From Gymnogyps californianus (lineage: Eukaryota > Chordata > Aves > Accipitriformes > Cathartidae), in NCBI RefSeq assembly GCF_018139145.2, contig NC_059500.1, forward strand, positions 19,530,101 through 19,594,100: a stretch of 64,000 bases of DNA. The letters run 5' to 3'. Position numbers and translations under genes: made by a program. Each line of letters begins with the position of its first letter. The stretch's first letter is position 1. Positions 49,901-58,063 of the stretch are shown here, one piece after another. The notes beneath the pieces were generated by a model, which saw only the letters and a list, made by a program, of their open reading frames with translations, did no database searches and had not been told where the DNA came from.

Positions 49901-52900
49901 GAAATTTGTTTTCCCCATAACTCAGCAGAAAAAAAATGCACACACCAGGAAGCAGAAATGGCAACTACAGATTCTCCGTGTTTCACTTCTCTTCAGTGCT
50001 CACCCAGTACTTGATATAAGTGTTACCTCTCATATGGAAAAGAAGGACTTGTTACGTCAGTCAGCAGGCTGTGTACCCCCATAGAAATAGTCTAGTTCTG
50101 ACTTTCCTGACAAAAGCATTAACACTTTTCCAAGTCTCCCCTCTGTCATCTCACAAACGGTGTGCATAGGAAGTCATTTAAATGATTCTCATCTGGCTTC
50201 TGATGGGTTCCTTTGCTTGTCTCAGCTGGAGTTAAATCTGCTTCCCTTCAGCAGCCTATTTTTTCCGGCTTCAGATTTAGCTCCAGTAAGTGCAGCAGCA
50301 GCCTTTTCTTCCTCTTCTACGAAGAGATGTGAGTCTTTTGTGCAACCCTGTTGCAGTTTACTGAGGCAGTGAAATATTCTATTTTCTGCTTGAAAAAACA
50401 GCTTCTGCATGGCTATTTGGGCTGCAAGCTTCAGGCCATGAGTGGCTCTGACAGAAGCAATGGACCATGTTCAGAGGCCCGTGCTCAGGAGCCAGAGGGG
50501 ATGATGGAAGAAGACTCTTGCCCTGTTTTGCAGCCCCATCCTGCGTAAAAATCCAAGGATGGTACAAAGTACATGCCTGGGACAGCTTCTCAAGGGGCCT
50601 TACCTCTAGCATAGCAGGAGAATTTATTGGCTACAGCACCTCTGAAGATCCTGAAAGCATCAGATGGCAGCAGATGGAAGTCCAGTTTACAGTCGAAGTC
50701 ACTTCAAACTGGTCTTACATAGGAGTAACTCCAACTTGGGCAGCTGAGCTGGCTTTCCTCTGTTTTCTCCACCTACTTCTGCTGGTGTTAGTGGACATTG
50801 TTCTAGAGACAGAGGAGTTATGATTATATCATGATGGATTACTTGAATGGTCAATATCAACACAGAAGGCCCTTATGTGCTTTCCAGCCTTCACTCAGCT
50901 GCTGTAAACATGAGCTGATCATGCAATCTTCTTTTATTATGGATGCCGTATTAGCCAGGGATAAGAGCCTCTCTCTGATAACACTGTATGTCCCCAACCA
51001 CAGGAAGACTGGAATGGTTGATATTGCACAAGAAGAACAGCAGCACAGAAACTGTCTTAGACCAGCACCTAGCAAGACCTATCTTCAAAGGTCCTAAACC
51101 AAAGAAGGAAGTAGTCTTTCATTCTGTTTTTATGAGCTCTTCCAGTCATCAAGGCAACAGAGAGCAGTTCTAGAGAGAAGTTATCCCAATCCATCACACT
51201 CTTTGGAGCCATTCCTGAAAAGAAGGAACAAAACCAAACCAGTAAAATCACGTTTTGCCAGAGTCTTCACATCTTTCAGCTCTTTGATGCAAAGCAGCTC
51301 AGATGACAAATACAGAGGAGTACAGCAAAACCTTTTGAGTTGGGTCTAAGTCTCCATTCAGAGAGAAAAGCCTTTATATTTGAAAGAAGGAAATAAATGG
51401 TAACTACAAATGTTCCATCAAATCTTCACAAGAGGATTAACTGAGACTTTTCCCCCAAAGAGGGAAGGATCCAAGCCATTCTTTCCATAGGTAAAAAGGG
51501 AAGTGGCCCACAAAAACTGCTGTTACTGGCTTCAGAATAAAAGCTTTGGTTTGTATCTCTTGCTAATTATAGAAGTTTAGTCAATCCAGTAGGACTTTCT
51601 GAACTAAACAAAATGCTTAGGACAGTCACAAAATTTCTCACAGAGTCTATACAAAATACTGGCTTTCATTTTACTTCCTGAGGTCTCCATAGGTCTTACA
51701 ATCTTAGTTATTCCCTCACTGATTTCATCTGCCTAAAAAAACCTTAGTTGCCAGTGTAAAAAATTCCTACCTGCACAAATACATGGTTTCTAGCACTGAT
51801 GACATTAGTAGTAATGACTTATATTGTTTGGGCTTTCCTGGCCTGAAGAGACCAAGTCAGAACTAATGACATAAAATTAATGCTTCCCTAGACTTCTTTT
51901 ACAATGCTGATTGATGACAGACCATTCTACTGGCATTCCCAAAGGGTTGCACTGTCCTACCTTTATGGACCTGGATGTGCAAAGCAATTAATGAATGAGA
52001 CACTTGTTGATCCTTTTGATACACTATCAAGCCAAAATCTCTGGTAAGGCAAAGATCAAAGCAAACCATGAGTCAAAAGATGAAGATGTGAAAGTAGTTT
52101 AATATCCTCTGTTGCCACCACTTTTCTGTGTTCTGTAAACAAAATCCATGATTTTCCTGAAACTTCATAGGAATAGCTGTAAAAATAGCTGAATAAAAAA
52201 TTATTGTAGTGGTATGGTAAGGTGTGTGCAAGTTGCTGGTTTGGTTGGGCGTTTTTTGTGGTAGTGTTATATAGACATATAGTAAGAAACCCAGTATAAA
52301 CTTTACAATGTTCATCTCTTTTTTACTTAGTTAAGCTGTTTTATTTTCTGGTTTGTAGAGTGGCCATTCTTGTTTTATTTGAAACAAAATGGAGAAGTAA
52401 GGCAACATTCTATGAAAGATCCTTCAGTAGAGCCCAGTGCCTCAGCCAGTTCCCTGTTCAGTTACTGAGCTCCTTGATTTCATTAGGAGGTAGCTGGGGT
52501 CCACAATTGTCTAAGCAGACACAGAAGATTCCTTATGTGTTACTTCCTGGGAACATTGTCTAAGCTAAGACCCTCAGAATTTGGGGATTAAATATCAAAG
52601 TAAGTAGACCCTCCTACCCCTGAAGCTACAGTGATCAGTCTGGTTTTAATACTTAGCAATATTGCTATTCCAGGAATTTGCGATCCCTTGTTTTCAATGT
52701 TATCTTAGATTTATATGTGTATGTTATATATCTTTAGGGATAGTGCTGGCAAGATGTGTGGGTTTCTGGGAGCTGTTTACTAACTAGTTAAGCTATGAAA
52801 ATGGAGAAAACTTTAATTCTTTTAGCACAATAAAATGTTTAAGTGGAATGAGAACATTAACTCAGCAGAAGAGGTGTCAGAGATTTCCGTTAAAGCTAAA

Positions 52901-55900
52901 AGCATAAAGAAGCTGTTAGCTACATTATTTAGATATTTAGAAATAGAAGTTGAAGGAAGCATAAAAGGCAAATAAAACAGATAAATTGCATCACAATCTA
53001 ATCTCAAATGAAAATTTCCCTGGCTCTTAAAAGAGAGTATCTGGGGAGTTGCAATATAAGCCAACGTTGACAGGTGGTAGAAGTAATTTTAAAATAATCT
53101 AAGGAAGTGTGTAGGCAAGAGGAGAAAGATGGAAAATTAAAGGAAGAAAGGATCTACATAAAGCATGGTTGTATTGTAAAATGTGATGGCAAGGCAGTAT
53201 GTCAAGATCCCACCTTTATTTCTGTAGCGCTTTTTGGAGCCACTCTGATGTGTTAAAAGTAAAATGTTTGTTTTCTGCCAGCCCTGCAAGTACAACCCCT
53301 AGTCTAAAAAGTCATCTGGATTCTTTCTGGCTTTGACATTGCCAGTTATAAAGACTGCATTTGGAACTCAGCTAACTCTTCTGCTGATGGCATGTGAACT
53401 GGGAAAGAGTCCAGCTCACTGGTGGAGAACTGTATTAGTTCTGCAGATCCAACAAGAATAAAAGTACTGAAAACATATTACTTCTGCAGCAACAGAAGCA
53501 GGTCCTGGGAGAAGCAGATAAACAGTCGTTTTCACATGGTCATTTGATCAGGACCAGGGAATAAAACCAAATGTACCTATTGTATTCCAGGTGAAAGATA
53601 GCATATGTACAGTAACAAAAAGCTGTAAGTCTGTTTTTTTCTAGTAGCTTCCCAATAATTCTGTCTGTGCAGTGTTTAGAGGCACTGGAACTTACAGGTC
53701 ACTAAACAAGATTGAATGTTATCTGTGGTGGTCAACAAACTAAAGGGGTGTTTTGATGTTAGAATGGAAGGTCTAAACTGGATGGGAGCAGGGAGAGGGA
53801 GAAGAACCTTTTGTGGCAAATTGGTCTATTCCTTCATTTTCATAGAACTACTTGAAGGTTTGCAGGTTATCTTGTTCAACTGAGTCCTTCCTATGGAAAT
53901 AAGTATGTGGCAAGACAACAGAGATTGTGATTACAGTTCTATGGTAAATGGAGTTTCTAGTATGGATGTCACTTTCACATTACTAACGATTTATATCTAC
54001 TATTACAATTTTTTAAACATTGGTCTCTAAAGTTATTTACAAAGCAGTGTAGATCACACCACCAAGCTGAAAGTGATTGACTGCAGTAGGTACACCACTA
54101 CTGAGTATAAGGTGGGTGCAGAGCACAGGTACGTGATCTTGTACAGTGATCACAAAATGTCCACAGGGATTCAGAGACAAGTACAAACTTTCTGTTTATG
54201 TTACTATTTATAATTTCTCTTTTTATTTACTATGTAAAGTGTAGGTGAAGAAGACTTCTTTTTTGAATACAAAGTTAAACAGGTAGTATCCATTATCCTG
54301 TAGCTTACTAGTGCTGGCAGTTTTACAATTCAATGTAAACAGTCTTACATTTTCTTTCAGGCAGACAGTGGAACGTGTGACGTTACAGAACCAACTCCAG
54401 CAGCTTTTAGAAGCCCAGCGGTCAGAGGGCAAATCACTGCCCACGTCCCCAAGGTAAGGTGACTGGACTTGTGCTGCAGCCTGGATTTGTGCAGTTTCAT
54501 GGTACATCGGTCATCAAGAGAAGCTGTGACCTGTCTAAATAGTAGATGTGTTCTGTAAAGTAAATGTGTATTTGTACCTCGTGGGCTTGAAGCTGAGCTT
54601 CTAGAATTTGACAGTGTGTAATGTTGTATAAATATTGGAAATTTTGAGTATGAAATGAATAGTCCCTGTTTCCCAACAGAGTGAAAATCAGGTTTACAGT
54701 GGAATAAAATATATTTTGTATTAGATGAATAGCAGAGGATCCTAGAAACCCATAGGAAAGTTGTAAAGTTTGACCTTGTGGTGGTCCACTGTACATTACT
54801 GCCAGCAGTAATTCATAAAGCCAGTTACCAACAAAACCTGCTTTCAGATTAATAAGACTCCTTACGCTCATTAAATCTTTTGACTGTAGTAGCTTGTATA
54901 AAAAGTCAAAACTCCAGAAATTTTATGTATTGTTTACATATCCTGTCAGAAGTCCCAGAAATAGACACAAACTAAGTAACATTAAAGAGGAGGAAAGTAA
55001 AGGCAGAGGACTAGATCTGGAGTCTGCTAACATCTCTCTCTGACTTTTGCCATAGACTTCCAGTGTGATGCATGGAAGTCAAGCAAGCACACAACTTCTC
55101 TCTGATAGCAATCTGAAGAAGACTTTAAAAGGAATTAACTCACATGCGAATAGGACTGGGTTTATCATTACCTTCTAATTCAGTTTCCTCTCTGGAAGAC
55201 ACAGCGCTTCTCCTTGTTTCAGAGTTGTTAGGGAGCTACATATATGTTAAAGTATAAAGCCAGCATCAAAGCTTCTGTAGGCATTGATGGTCAGAGCTTT
55301 GGGTCATCAAGTATGAACTCAAACTTGTTTTCCATTCTCACAGAATCTCAAGCACTTTTCTGGACAAGTGCTCCATGTCCCTGAATTTCTTGTGTCAGTT
55401 TCAGACAAGTGCAAATAGTTACAGAAGTAGATAACAAAGACATTGGGATTGGAGATGCATTTGTGTAAAGGAACTTCAGCTAGGAAAGGGCTATAAACTC
55501 CAAACTCCTGCTGAAGTAGAAAACCACACTGGAAAGAGTTGGTTTGTCCTTTTTTTTAGAATCATGGTCCTTGTCTTCCCTGCCTGCCAGCTCAACAGGG
55601 ACGATGGGACCAAACACTGTCTTCCAGCTCATTCGGTTTCTGTGATTTTTGCTGACTGTTTTTTCCAAGTGGTCTCGTATCCGAGTACTGGTGAGCACCA
55701 GGGCTGTTTTACTTTCAGTATCAGATAACATCAGGTGAGAGCAGACCTCTCATTATTCATTATTCCTGTAAAAGAGTAGGTTTCAACTTCTTTTTAGTTA
55801 AGTGAGCAAGTCTGGAAATGATACTTTATTATTTAAAATTTTATTTCATAGTTGGCTACTACTTTTCCTTCCAGCTAGAACTCACTTGTGGATATTATCA

Positions 55901-58063
55901 TCATCCAAGGAGCCAGCAGCAGATCTAAGAGAACCTATCCCTTTTACTAGGAAGGTCTGTTGTAGATACATGCATATTCTTCAGTGTGTCTTTCGGTTTG
56001 GCACGGGTGAAAAAGCACAAAATGAATTGAAGATGAGGTGGCTAGTATAAGCATGTGAATTTTGTACACTGTGAGAACTATGGACTCATCAGAGTAGAAG
56101 TTGCTTGCAAAAAAAGAAATTAAATTTATGTGTTCACTGCCCCACACTAACCTTAATTTTGTCACCTTACCCTTGCTTAGAGGAAAAGTGGTTTAAAATA
56201 AGAATGTGGAGTATTATGAGGTCTGGCATATGTCATGGGGAAAGAAATGGTGTCTGTAATTTACGTTCTTTGCAAATCAGACTTACTTGAGATTGCTGTT
56301 TCCTCGCTATATAACATTTGGACTTCTATATTTAATTTATTATGCTAATGGTATTGAAATAAATCCGTGTCACCTTTCTCATGCTTTTCAGTATTGCATA
56401 TCTGAAAAGGTTTTGAGTGCAAATGGCCCTGACTTTTTATGAGGTCTTACATGGCTATTATTAATACCAGATGAAGTTTAGATTTATGAAATCATTGCTA
56501 TGCAGAGAGCTGGTACTTTTGCAGTATTTAGAATAAGCTACTTTTGTGTTATGATGTGACTTGGATAGTACACGTTTGGCCTTGTGGGGTTTTTTCACCT
56601 TTTAAAACATGTCAACTCCCACAAATGGGAAACGGTAGTTTCTCTAAAGTTTTCCTCAGGAAGTCATCTTTGGCATTGAAATAACCATTCTAAGTTTTGA
56701 TTTTAAGGAGTTTTCTTTGTAAGAGAAAGTGAAGAGACTCAAATCCTAATTAGGAGTGGAAGCAGGGTTACATCCTTGTCTGTGTAATCTTCGCTGTGGC
56801 ATCATAGTAATGAATTCCATGTGAGTAGCGATGAAGAGGATAAGTAACAATAAGCTGAGACAGACACGTACACTGGAAATGGCAGTTTCACATTTTATAT
56901 GTGCATTAATTTGGCTGTGGTATTTCCTCCTCTTTTTTTCTTTAAGCTTGCCATCATCTCCTACTTCTGGCAAACCCCAGTGGAAACCATCTGAAGCAGA
57001 TGAATTGTCTCCACCAAAAAGTAAATTGAACACCCAAGATGGGATTCAGATTCTTGGCAGCTTGGGAACTTCTAGTCGCACTCGAGCCAAGATAAAAGAT
57101 GAGGACTCAGATAAAATCTTGCGCCAGTTGTTGGGGAAGGAAATCTCTGAAAATGTCTGTATGCAGGAAAAGCTGACTTTGGAATTTCAGGATGCTCATG
57201 CATCCTCCAAGAACGTGAAGAAGATTTTGCCAGAGAAAAGGGAGCTGAAGTTAGCCAGACTGAGGCAACTGATGCAGAGGTCGCTCAGTGAGTCTGACAC
57301 AGACTCAGCTAATTCTGAGGACCACAAGAACAACCCTATGAAAAGAACTGACAAACCGAGGCCTCAGCCCATAGTGGAGAGTGTTGAGAGTACAGAGAGT
57401 TTGCACGTGATGATTAAGAAACACACTTCCGCAGCAGGACGGCGCTTCCCCTTTGGTATCAGGGTCTCTAAGTCTGTGGATGGCCACAGTCCTTCCCCTA
57501 CTTCAGAGAGCAGCGATCCGGATAATGAAGCCCCGTATCAGTCTGGTGCTGTACCTCAGAGCCAGTTTTGTGGAGACAACTCTCCATCCAGCACAGACAG
57601 TGCCACTGCTCAAAAGGTTGCCACCAGCCCTAAGAGTGCTCTCAAGTCTCCATCTTCAAAGCGCAGAACCTCCCAAAATTTGAAACTCCGAGTAACTTTC
57701 GAGGAGCCTGTGGTGCAGGTGGAGCTAGCAGAGTCAGAACTAAATGAGGAAAAGGATAAAGACCGGGGCAAAGGACTCGTGCGAGCTCCACCCGGCTCTG
57801 GGGAGCCAGCGGGGGACCAGCTGAAAAGGCCTTTTGGAACCTTTCGGTCCATAATGGAGACGCTGAGTGGCAACCAAAATAACAACAACAACTGTCAAAC
57901 AGCAAACCTGATCAAAACCTCATCAACGCTGCCTTTTACCTCATTAGGAAGGAAGACAGCAGACAGCAAGGGAAATCCAGCAGCTCTCACAAAAGGAAGA
58001 AACAAGCCAGTGAGTGCACTGAAAGGAGGAAGGGCCTTTTTTTTCTCTTGTCACTTTAAGTAA
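10890..58063 (+). CDS. SNCAIP: Synphilin-1 (SNCAIP), full coding span, multi-exon
   Basis: Joined coding segments are 10890-10946, 20159-20231, 32195-33057, 34733-34912, 38005-38118, 43423-43548, 47531-47700, 54361-54453 and 56947-58009, with a possible read-through to the stop TAA at 58061-58063. Segment lengths of 57, 73, 863, 180, 114, 126, 170, 93 and 1063 nt total 2739 nt, or 913 codons, and every junction is GT-AG with consistent phase. I recognise the protein from its N-terminus ([17 protein letters not shown]), ankyrin block and C-terminal [15 protein letters not shown] motif; the human protein is 919 aa. Synphilin-1 is a cytoplasmic, synaptic-vesicle-associated scaffold that binds alpha-synuclein and several ubiquitin ligases and enters Lewy-body inclusions (established knowledge). 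The order is acidic/Ser-rich N-terminus (1-331), ankyrin-type repeats (about 332-510), coiled coil (about 510-548) and a Ser/Pro-rich tail. No stops or frameshifts are seen. The non-coding first exon and promoter are not identified and probably lie upstream of the window. Confidence 0.95.
12772..12887 (-). mobile_element. CR1 LINE, 3' end piece (separated by LTR insertion)
   Basis: atcatagactcatagaatgg followed by gggaccttcaaaggtcagct and agggacatctttcactagat is the CR1 3' end in antisense. The match breaks after ggttgctcaaagctctgc, where LTR copy B starts, and resumes after 13760 with gggcatccaccacttctcta, the next stretch of the CR1 3' region. The two pieces are therefore one CR1 copy. Confidence 0.9.
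12888..13760 (+). mobile_element. Solo LTR, avian ERVL-like (copy B), inserted in CR1
   Basis: It begins TGTGGTGGGTTGACCTTGGC and ends GAACCCAATACA, 873 bp. It is collinear with copy A, including ggatattaatttaatttatt, tgttgtctctgccactcctt and ggtcttctccatgggctgca, but carries fewer ~45-bp tandem units (cores near 13276, 13323, 13368 and 13410). It interrupts a CR1 and is therefore the younger insertion. No clear target-site duplication is visible; a few CR1 bases at the junction appear lost or altered. Confidence 0.87.
13761..15098 (-). mobile_element. CR1 LINE, 3' UTR and decayed reverse-transcriptase region
   Basis: Continuation of the CR1 that starts at 12772. Read on the minus strand from about 15098, it encodes the C-terminal half of a CR1 reverse transcriptase. 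One open segment at 15095-14634 contains [26 protein letters not shown] and [13 protein letters not shown] second at 14587-14255 contains [20 protein letters not shown]; the family's catalytic FADD-type box here reads FSHD. The two segments are separated by a frame break and stop, and the 5' half of the element is missing, so it is inactive. Confidence 0.92.
20159..20231 (+). CDS. SNCAIP: SNCAIP exon 3, residues 20-43 plus split codon 44
   Basis: The acceptor ttttttacag ends at 20158 after a long T-rich tract and the donor gtacga begins at 20232. The 73 nt encode [16 protein letters not shown] and DSQNEDRS, matching the second coding exon of synphilin-1, and leave one base (G) that joins TT of the next exon to give Val44. 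The exon holds a Cys pair around Arg-Arg (CRRC). Exons 3 and 4 together are 936 nt, a multiple of three. Confidence 0.93.
21296..22262 (+). repeat. ~1-kb pyrimidine-rich low-complexity tract
   Basis: The + strand is overwhelmingly C and T for almost 1 kb, with scattered A and very little G. Recurrent irregular motifs such as CCACCATTCTTCCCCCCATT and CATTCTCCCCA suggest growth by slippage of a short unit. The long reading frames over it on both strands (for example Pro/Ser/Phe-rich ones at 21210-22106 and 21323-22282) follow from the composition and the rarity of stop codons, and are not genes. The minus strand has many short G-runs. Confidence 0.93.
22814..22932 (+). repeat. Diverged tandem duplication, ~60-bp unit
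   Basis: Two copies (about 22814-22868 and 22873-22932) share the order: ggcaaactggagacagtact versus ggtgaattggaaatagtact, then aaaatct, a T-rich stretch, and ctctactt followed by atcact. Divergence suggests an old local duplication. Confidence 0.75.
26302..27150 (-). mobile_element. CR1 LINE fragment with internal deletion
   Basis: The 3' tail on the + strand is tagaatcgtagaatcctaga, followed by gggaccttcaaagatcatct and agggacatctttcactagat. At about 26505 the sequence jumps from the 3'-UTR segment (caccctcatcgtaag) straight to ggtgcaagaccttgtacttg, which in the CR1 at 12772-15098 lies about 530 bp further along. The remainder, to tcctcttctttacctttttt near 27150, is decayed reverse-transcriptase sequence. 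Confidence 0.9.
27388..27485 (-). mobile_element. Old CR1-like 3' fragment
   Basis: aaggcacctctgaaggccat, cttgtccacccctctgtgct and actggattgctcaaggacc follow the order of the CR1 antisense 3' end (ggacctctggaggtcatct, agtccaaccccc, ctagatcaggttgctcag) with many substitutions. Confidence 0.55.
31029..31070 (+). repeat. Direct repeat of ~20 bp
   Basis: AAGTTCAGTAGGATT occurs twice, 20 bp apart, followed by GAGTTC in the first copy and AAGAGTTC in the second. Confidence 0.85.
31171..31194 (+). repeat. (TGTC)6 microsatellite
   Basis: Six perfect TGTC units, followed by tgtgtgtacacacacagg, a short TG/CA stretch. Confidence 0.95.
31306..31705 (-). mobile_element. CR1 LINE fragment, older subfamily
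   Basis: On the + strand: gggaccacttgagatcatct, agtccaacagccctgcttaa, tgcctctgggcaacctgtgc, cagtgtttgaccagcctcac and ttctcttctccaggctgaac. The order is that of the CR1 3' UTR in antisense. It differs more from the other copies, consistent with another subfamily or greater age. Confidence 0.88.
32195..33057 (+). CDS. SNCAIP: SNCAIP exon 4, residues 44-331
   Basis: The acceptor tttctctag ends at 32194 and the donor gtaagt starts at 33058. The 863-nt exon encodes the long disordered N-terminal region, beginning [14 protein letters not shown]. Recognisable conserved blocks are [36 protein letters not shown] and, at the end, [15 protein letters not shown] leading into the first ankyrin repeat. 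Residues 206-214 (CVLSPVKGS) correspond to the human segment carrying GSK-3beta sites Ser211 and Ser215. The first serine is kept (Ser209), but the second position is Gly213, followed by Ser214 without the proline. The region between residues 101 and 136 differs most from what I recall of the human protein. Confidence 0.95.
33058..34732. other. SNCAIP: SNCAIP intron between exons 4 and 5
   Basis: About 1.7 kb. It contains a run of 13 G at 33899-33911 and a short A-run near 34350. Nothing else is recognised. Confidence 0.85.
33899..33911 (+). repeat. G13 homopolymer
   Basis: Thirteen consecutive G lie between aggaatt and aaaagatc. Homopolymers of this length are prone to sequencing and replication length error. 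Confidence 0.9.
34733..34912 (+). CDS. SNCAIP: SNCAIP exon 5, residues 332-391, first ankyrin repeats
   Basis: The acceptor tttttttaacag ends at 34732 and the donor gtaact begins at 34913. The exon is 180 nt, phase 0-0, encoding [14 protein letters not shown] onward. [19 protein letters not shown] is an ankyrin repeat core (LLHVAA, then GHAECL). The loop before it reads ECDNN where the ankyrin consensus, and the human protein as I recall it, has a DxxG-type turn (ENGNN). It ends LTPAGLAIK, the start of the next repeat. Confidence 0.94.
34913..38004. other. SNCAIP: SNCAIP intron between exons 5 and 6
   Basis: About 3.1 kb of AT-rich sequence. I recognise no repeat or exon. Small ORFs (for example 36925-37203 and 37271-37540) lack conserved features. 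Confidence 0.8.
38005..38118 (+). CDS. SNCAIP: SNCAIP exon 6, residues 392-429, ankyrin repeat
   Basis: The acceptor tttgtttag ends at 38004 and the donor gtatga begins at 38119. The exon is 114 nt, phase 0-0. It encodes [20 protein letters not shown] followed by [18 protein letters not shown], completing one ankyrin helix pair and starting another ([10 protein letters not shown] in place of the usual TPLHxAAxxG). Removal would be in frame. Confidence 0.94.
38119..43422. other. SNCAIP: SNCAIP intron between exons 6 and 7
   Basis: About 5.3 kb. A perfect 10-bp inverted repeat lies at 38378-38412. A moderately GC-rich stretch at about 40190-40680 matches nothing I know. A 12-A run is at 43242-43253. 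No further gene signal was seen. Confidence 0.8.
38378..38412. repeat. Inverted repeat, 10-bp arms
   Basis: CCTCTAGGGA (38378-38387) and TCCCTAGAGG (38403-38412) are perfect reverse complements with a 15-nt spacer. A smaller one, GGCAT-att-ATGCC, lies just upstream at about 38346-38358. Both are inside an intron, and transcribed RNA could form hairpins. Confidence 0.85.
43423..43548 (+). CDS. SNCAIP: SNCAIP exon 7, residues 430-471, ankyrin repeat
   Basis: The acceptor follows a strong polypyrimidine tract (tttccccctccctctag, ending 43422) and the donor gtagag begins at 43549. The exon is 126 nt, phase 0-0. It encodes [20 protein letters not shown] and then [20 protein letters not shown], the best-preserved ankyrin consensus in the protein ([13 protein letters not shown]). 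Confidence 0.95.
43549..47530. other. SNCAIP: SNCAIP intron between exons 7 and 8
   Basis: About 4 kb. The only composition feature is an A/C-rich run at about 46547-46591 with blocks such as AACCCCAAAAAAACCCC. ORFs including 44360-44728 (-) look like chance AT-rich frames. Confidence 0.8.
47531..47700 (+). CDS. SNCAIP: SNCAIP exon 8, residues 472-527 plus split Glu528
   Basis: The acceptor ttgtgtttttacag ends at 47530 and the donor gtaagt starts at 47701. The 170 nt encode [20 protein letters not shown], the last ankyrin helix and hairpin, then the start of the coiled coil (about residues 510-528, [14 protein letters not shown]). The last codon, GA|G, is completed by exon 9. Confidence 0.95.
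47701..54360. other. SNCAIP: SNCAIP intron between exons 8 and 9
   Basis: About 6.7 kb. It contains the antisense LTR at 48490-49413. The ORF at 50467-50823 (118 codons, +) has no recognisable domain. The rest shows no clear repeat or RNA gene. Confidence 0.8.
48490..49413 (-). mobile_element. Solo LTR, avian ERVL-like (copy C)
   Basis: Read on the minus strand it begins TGTAATGGGTTGGCCCCAAC at 49413 and ends TTTATACCCAGTACA at 48490, 924 bp. It is collinear with copies A and B: aaagctcattggtcaagata, gacagggagatcacttacca, aggctcaacttcactccc, four tandem units with ctctagtgtgggct-type cores, then the 3' part. It is more diverged than A and B. Flanks GTAAT (48485-48489) and GTGAT (49414-49418) could be a 5-bp target-site duplication with one mismatch. 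Confidence 0.82.
54361..54453 (+). CDS. SNCAIP: SNCAIP exon 9, residues 528-558 plus split Ser559, coiled coil
   Basis: The acceptor acattttctttcag ends at 54360 and the donor gtaagg begins at 54454. The 93-nt exon is phase 2-2 and encodes [19 protein letters not shown], a heptad-like continuation of the coiled coil, then [11 protein letters not shown]. The human brain isoform synphilin-1A uses an extra exon (9A) just downstream of this one; I could not place an equivalent in the following intron. Confidence 0.94.
54454..56946. other. SNCAIP: SNCAIP intron between exons 9 and 10
   Basis: About 2.5 kb, where a counterpart of human exon 9A would be expected. I could not identify it by sequence. 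The reading frame is open upstream of the exon 10 acceptor back to 56831 by chance. No repeat was recognised. Confidence 0.75.
56947..58009 (+). CDS. SNCAIP: SNCAIP exon 10, residues 559-913, C-terminal region
   Basis: The acceptor tcctctttttttctttaag ends at 56946, and the first base completes Ser559. The 1063-nt segment carries [20 protein letters not shown], two predicted helices ([16 protein letters not shown] and [14 protein letters not shown]), an acidic Ser stretch (LSESDTDS), [33 protein letters not shown] and the hallmark [17 protein letters not shown] followed by an Asn run. It ends GRNKP directly before a donor-like gtgagt at 58010. Human synphilin-1, as I recall it, ends two residues after the equivalent GKNK. 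If the donor is ignored, the frame continues 17 residues to TAA at 58061-58063. Confidence 0.93.
58010..58063 (+). CDS. SNCAIP: Possible read-through C-terminal extension of SNCAIP exon 10
   Basis: If the gtgagt at 58010 is not used as a donor, the reading frame adds [17 protein letters not shown] and stops at 58061-58063. The Phe run comes from a T-tract and looks like translated intron, so this ending may belong only to an intron-retention or early-polyadenylation transcript. A candidate AATAAA lies at 58843-58848. Confidence 0.35.
   Translation: MSALKGGRAFFFSCHFK

Noticed and set aside
50467..50823. 118-codon ORF in the exon 8-9 intron with a hydrophobic C-terminal stretch
   Set aside because: No recognisable family, no splice support, and intronic surroundings typical of chance frames.
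56831..56946. Exon 10 starting upstream at the ATG at 56831
   Set aside because: The open frame upstream is intron. The acceptor at 56946 and the in-phase Ser codon fit the family sequence exactly.
54454..56946. Counterpart of human exon 9A
   Set aside because: I could not identify a segment with convincing splice sites and phase, and do not recall the human exon sequence well enough to match it.
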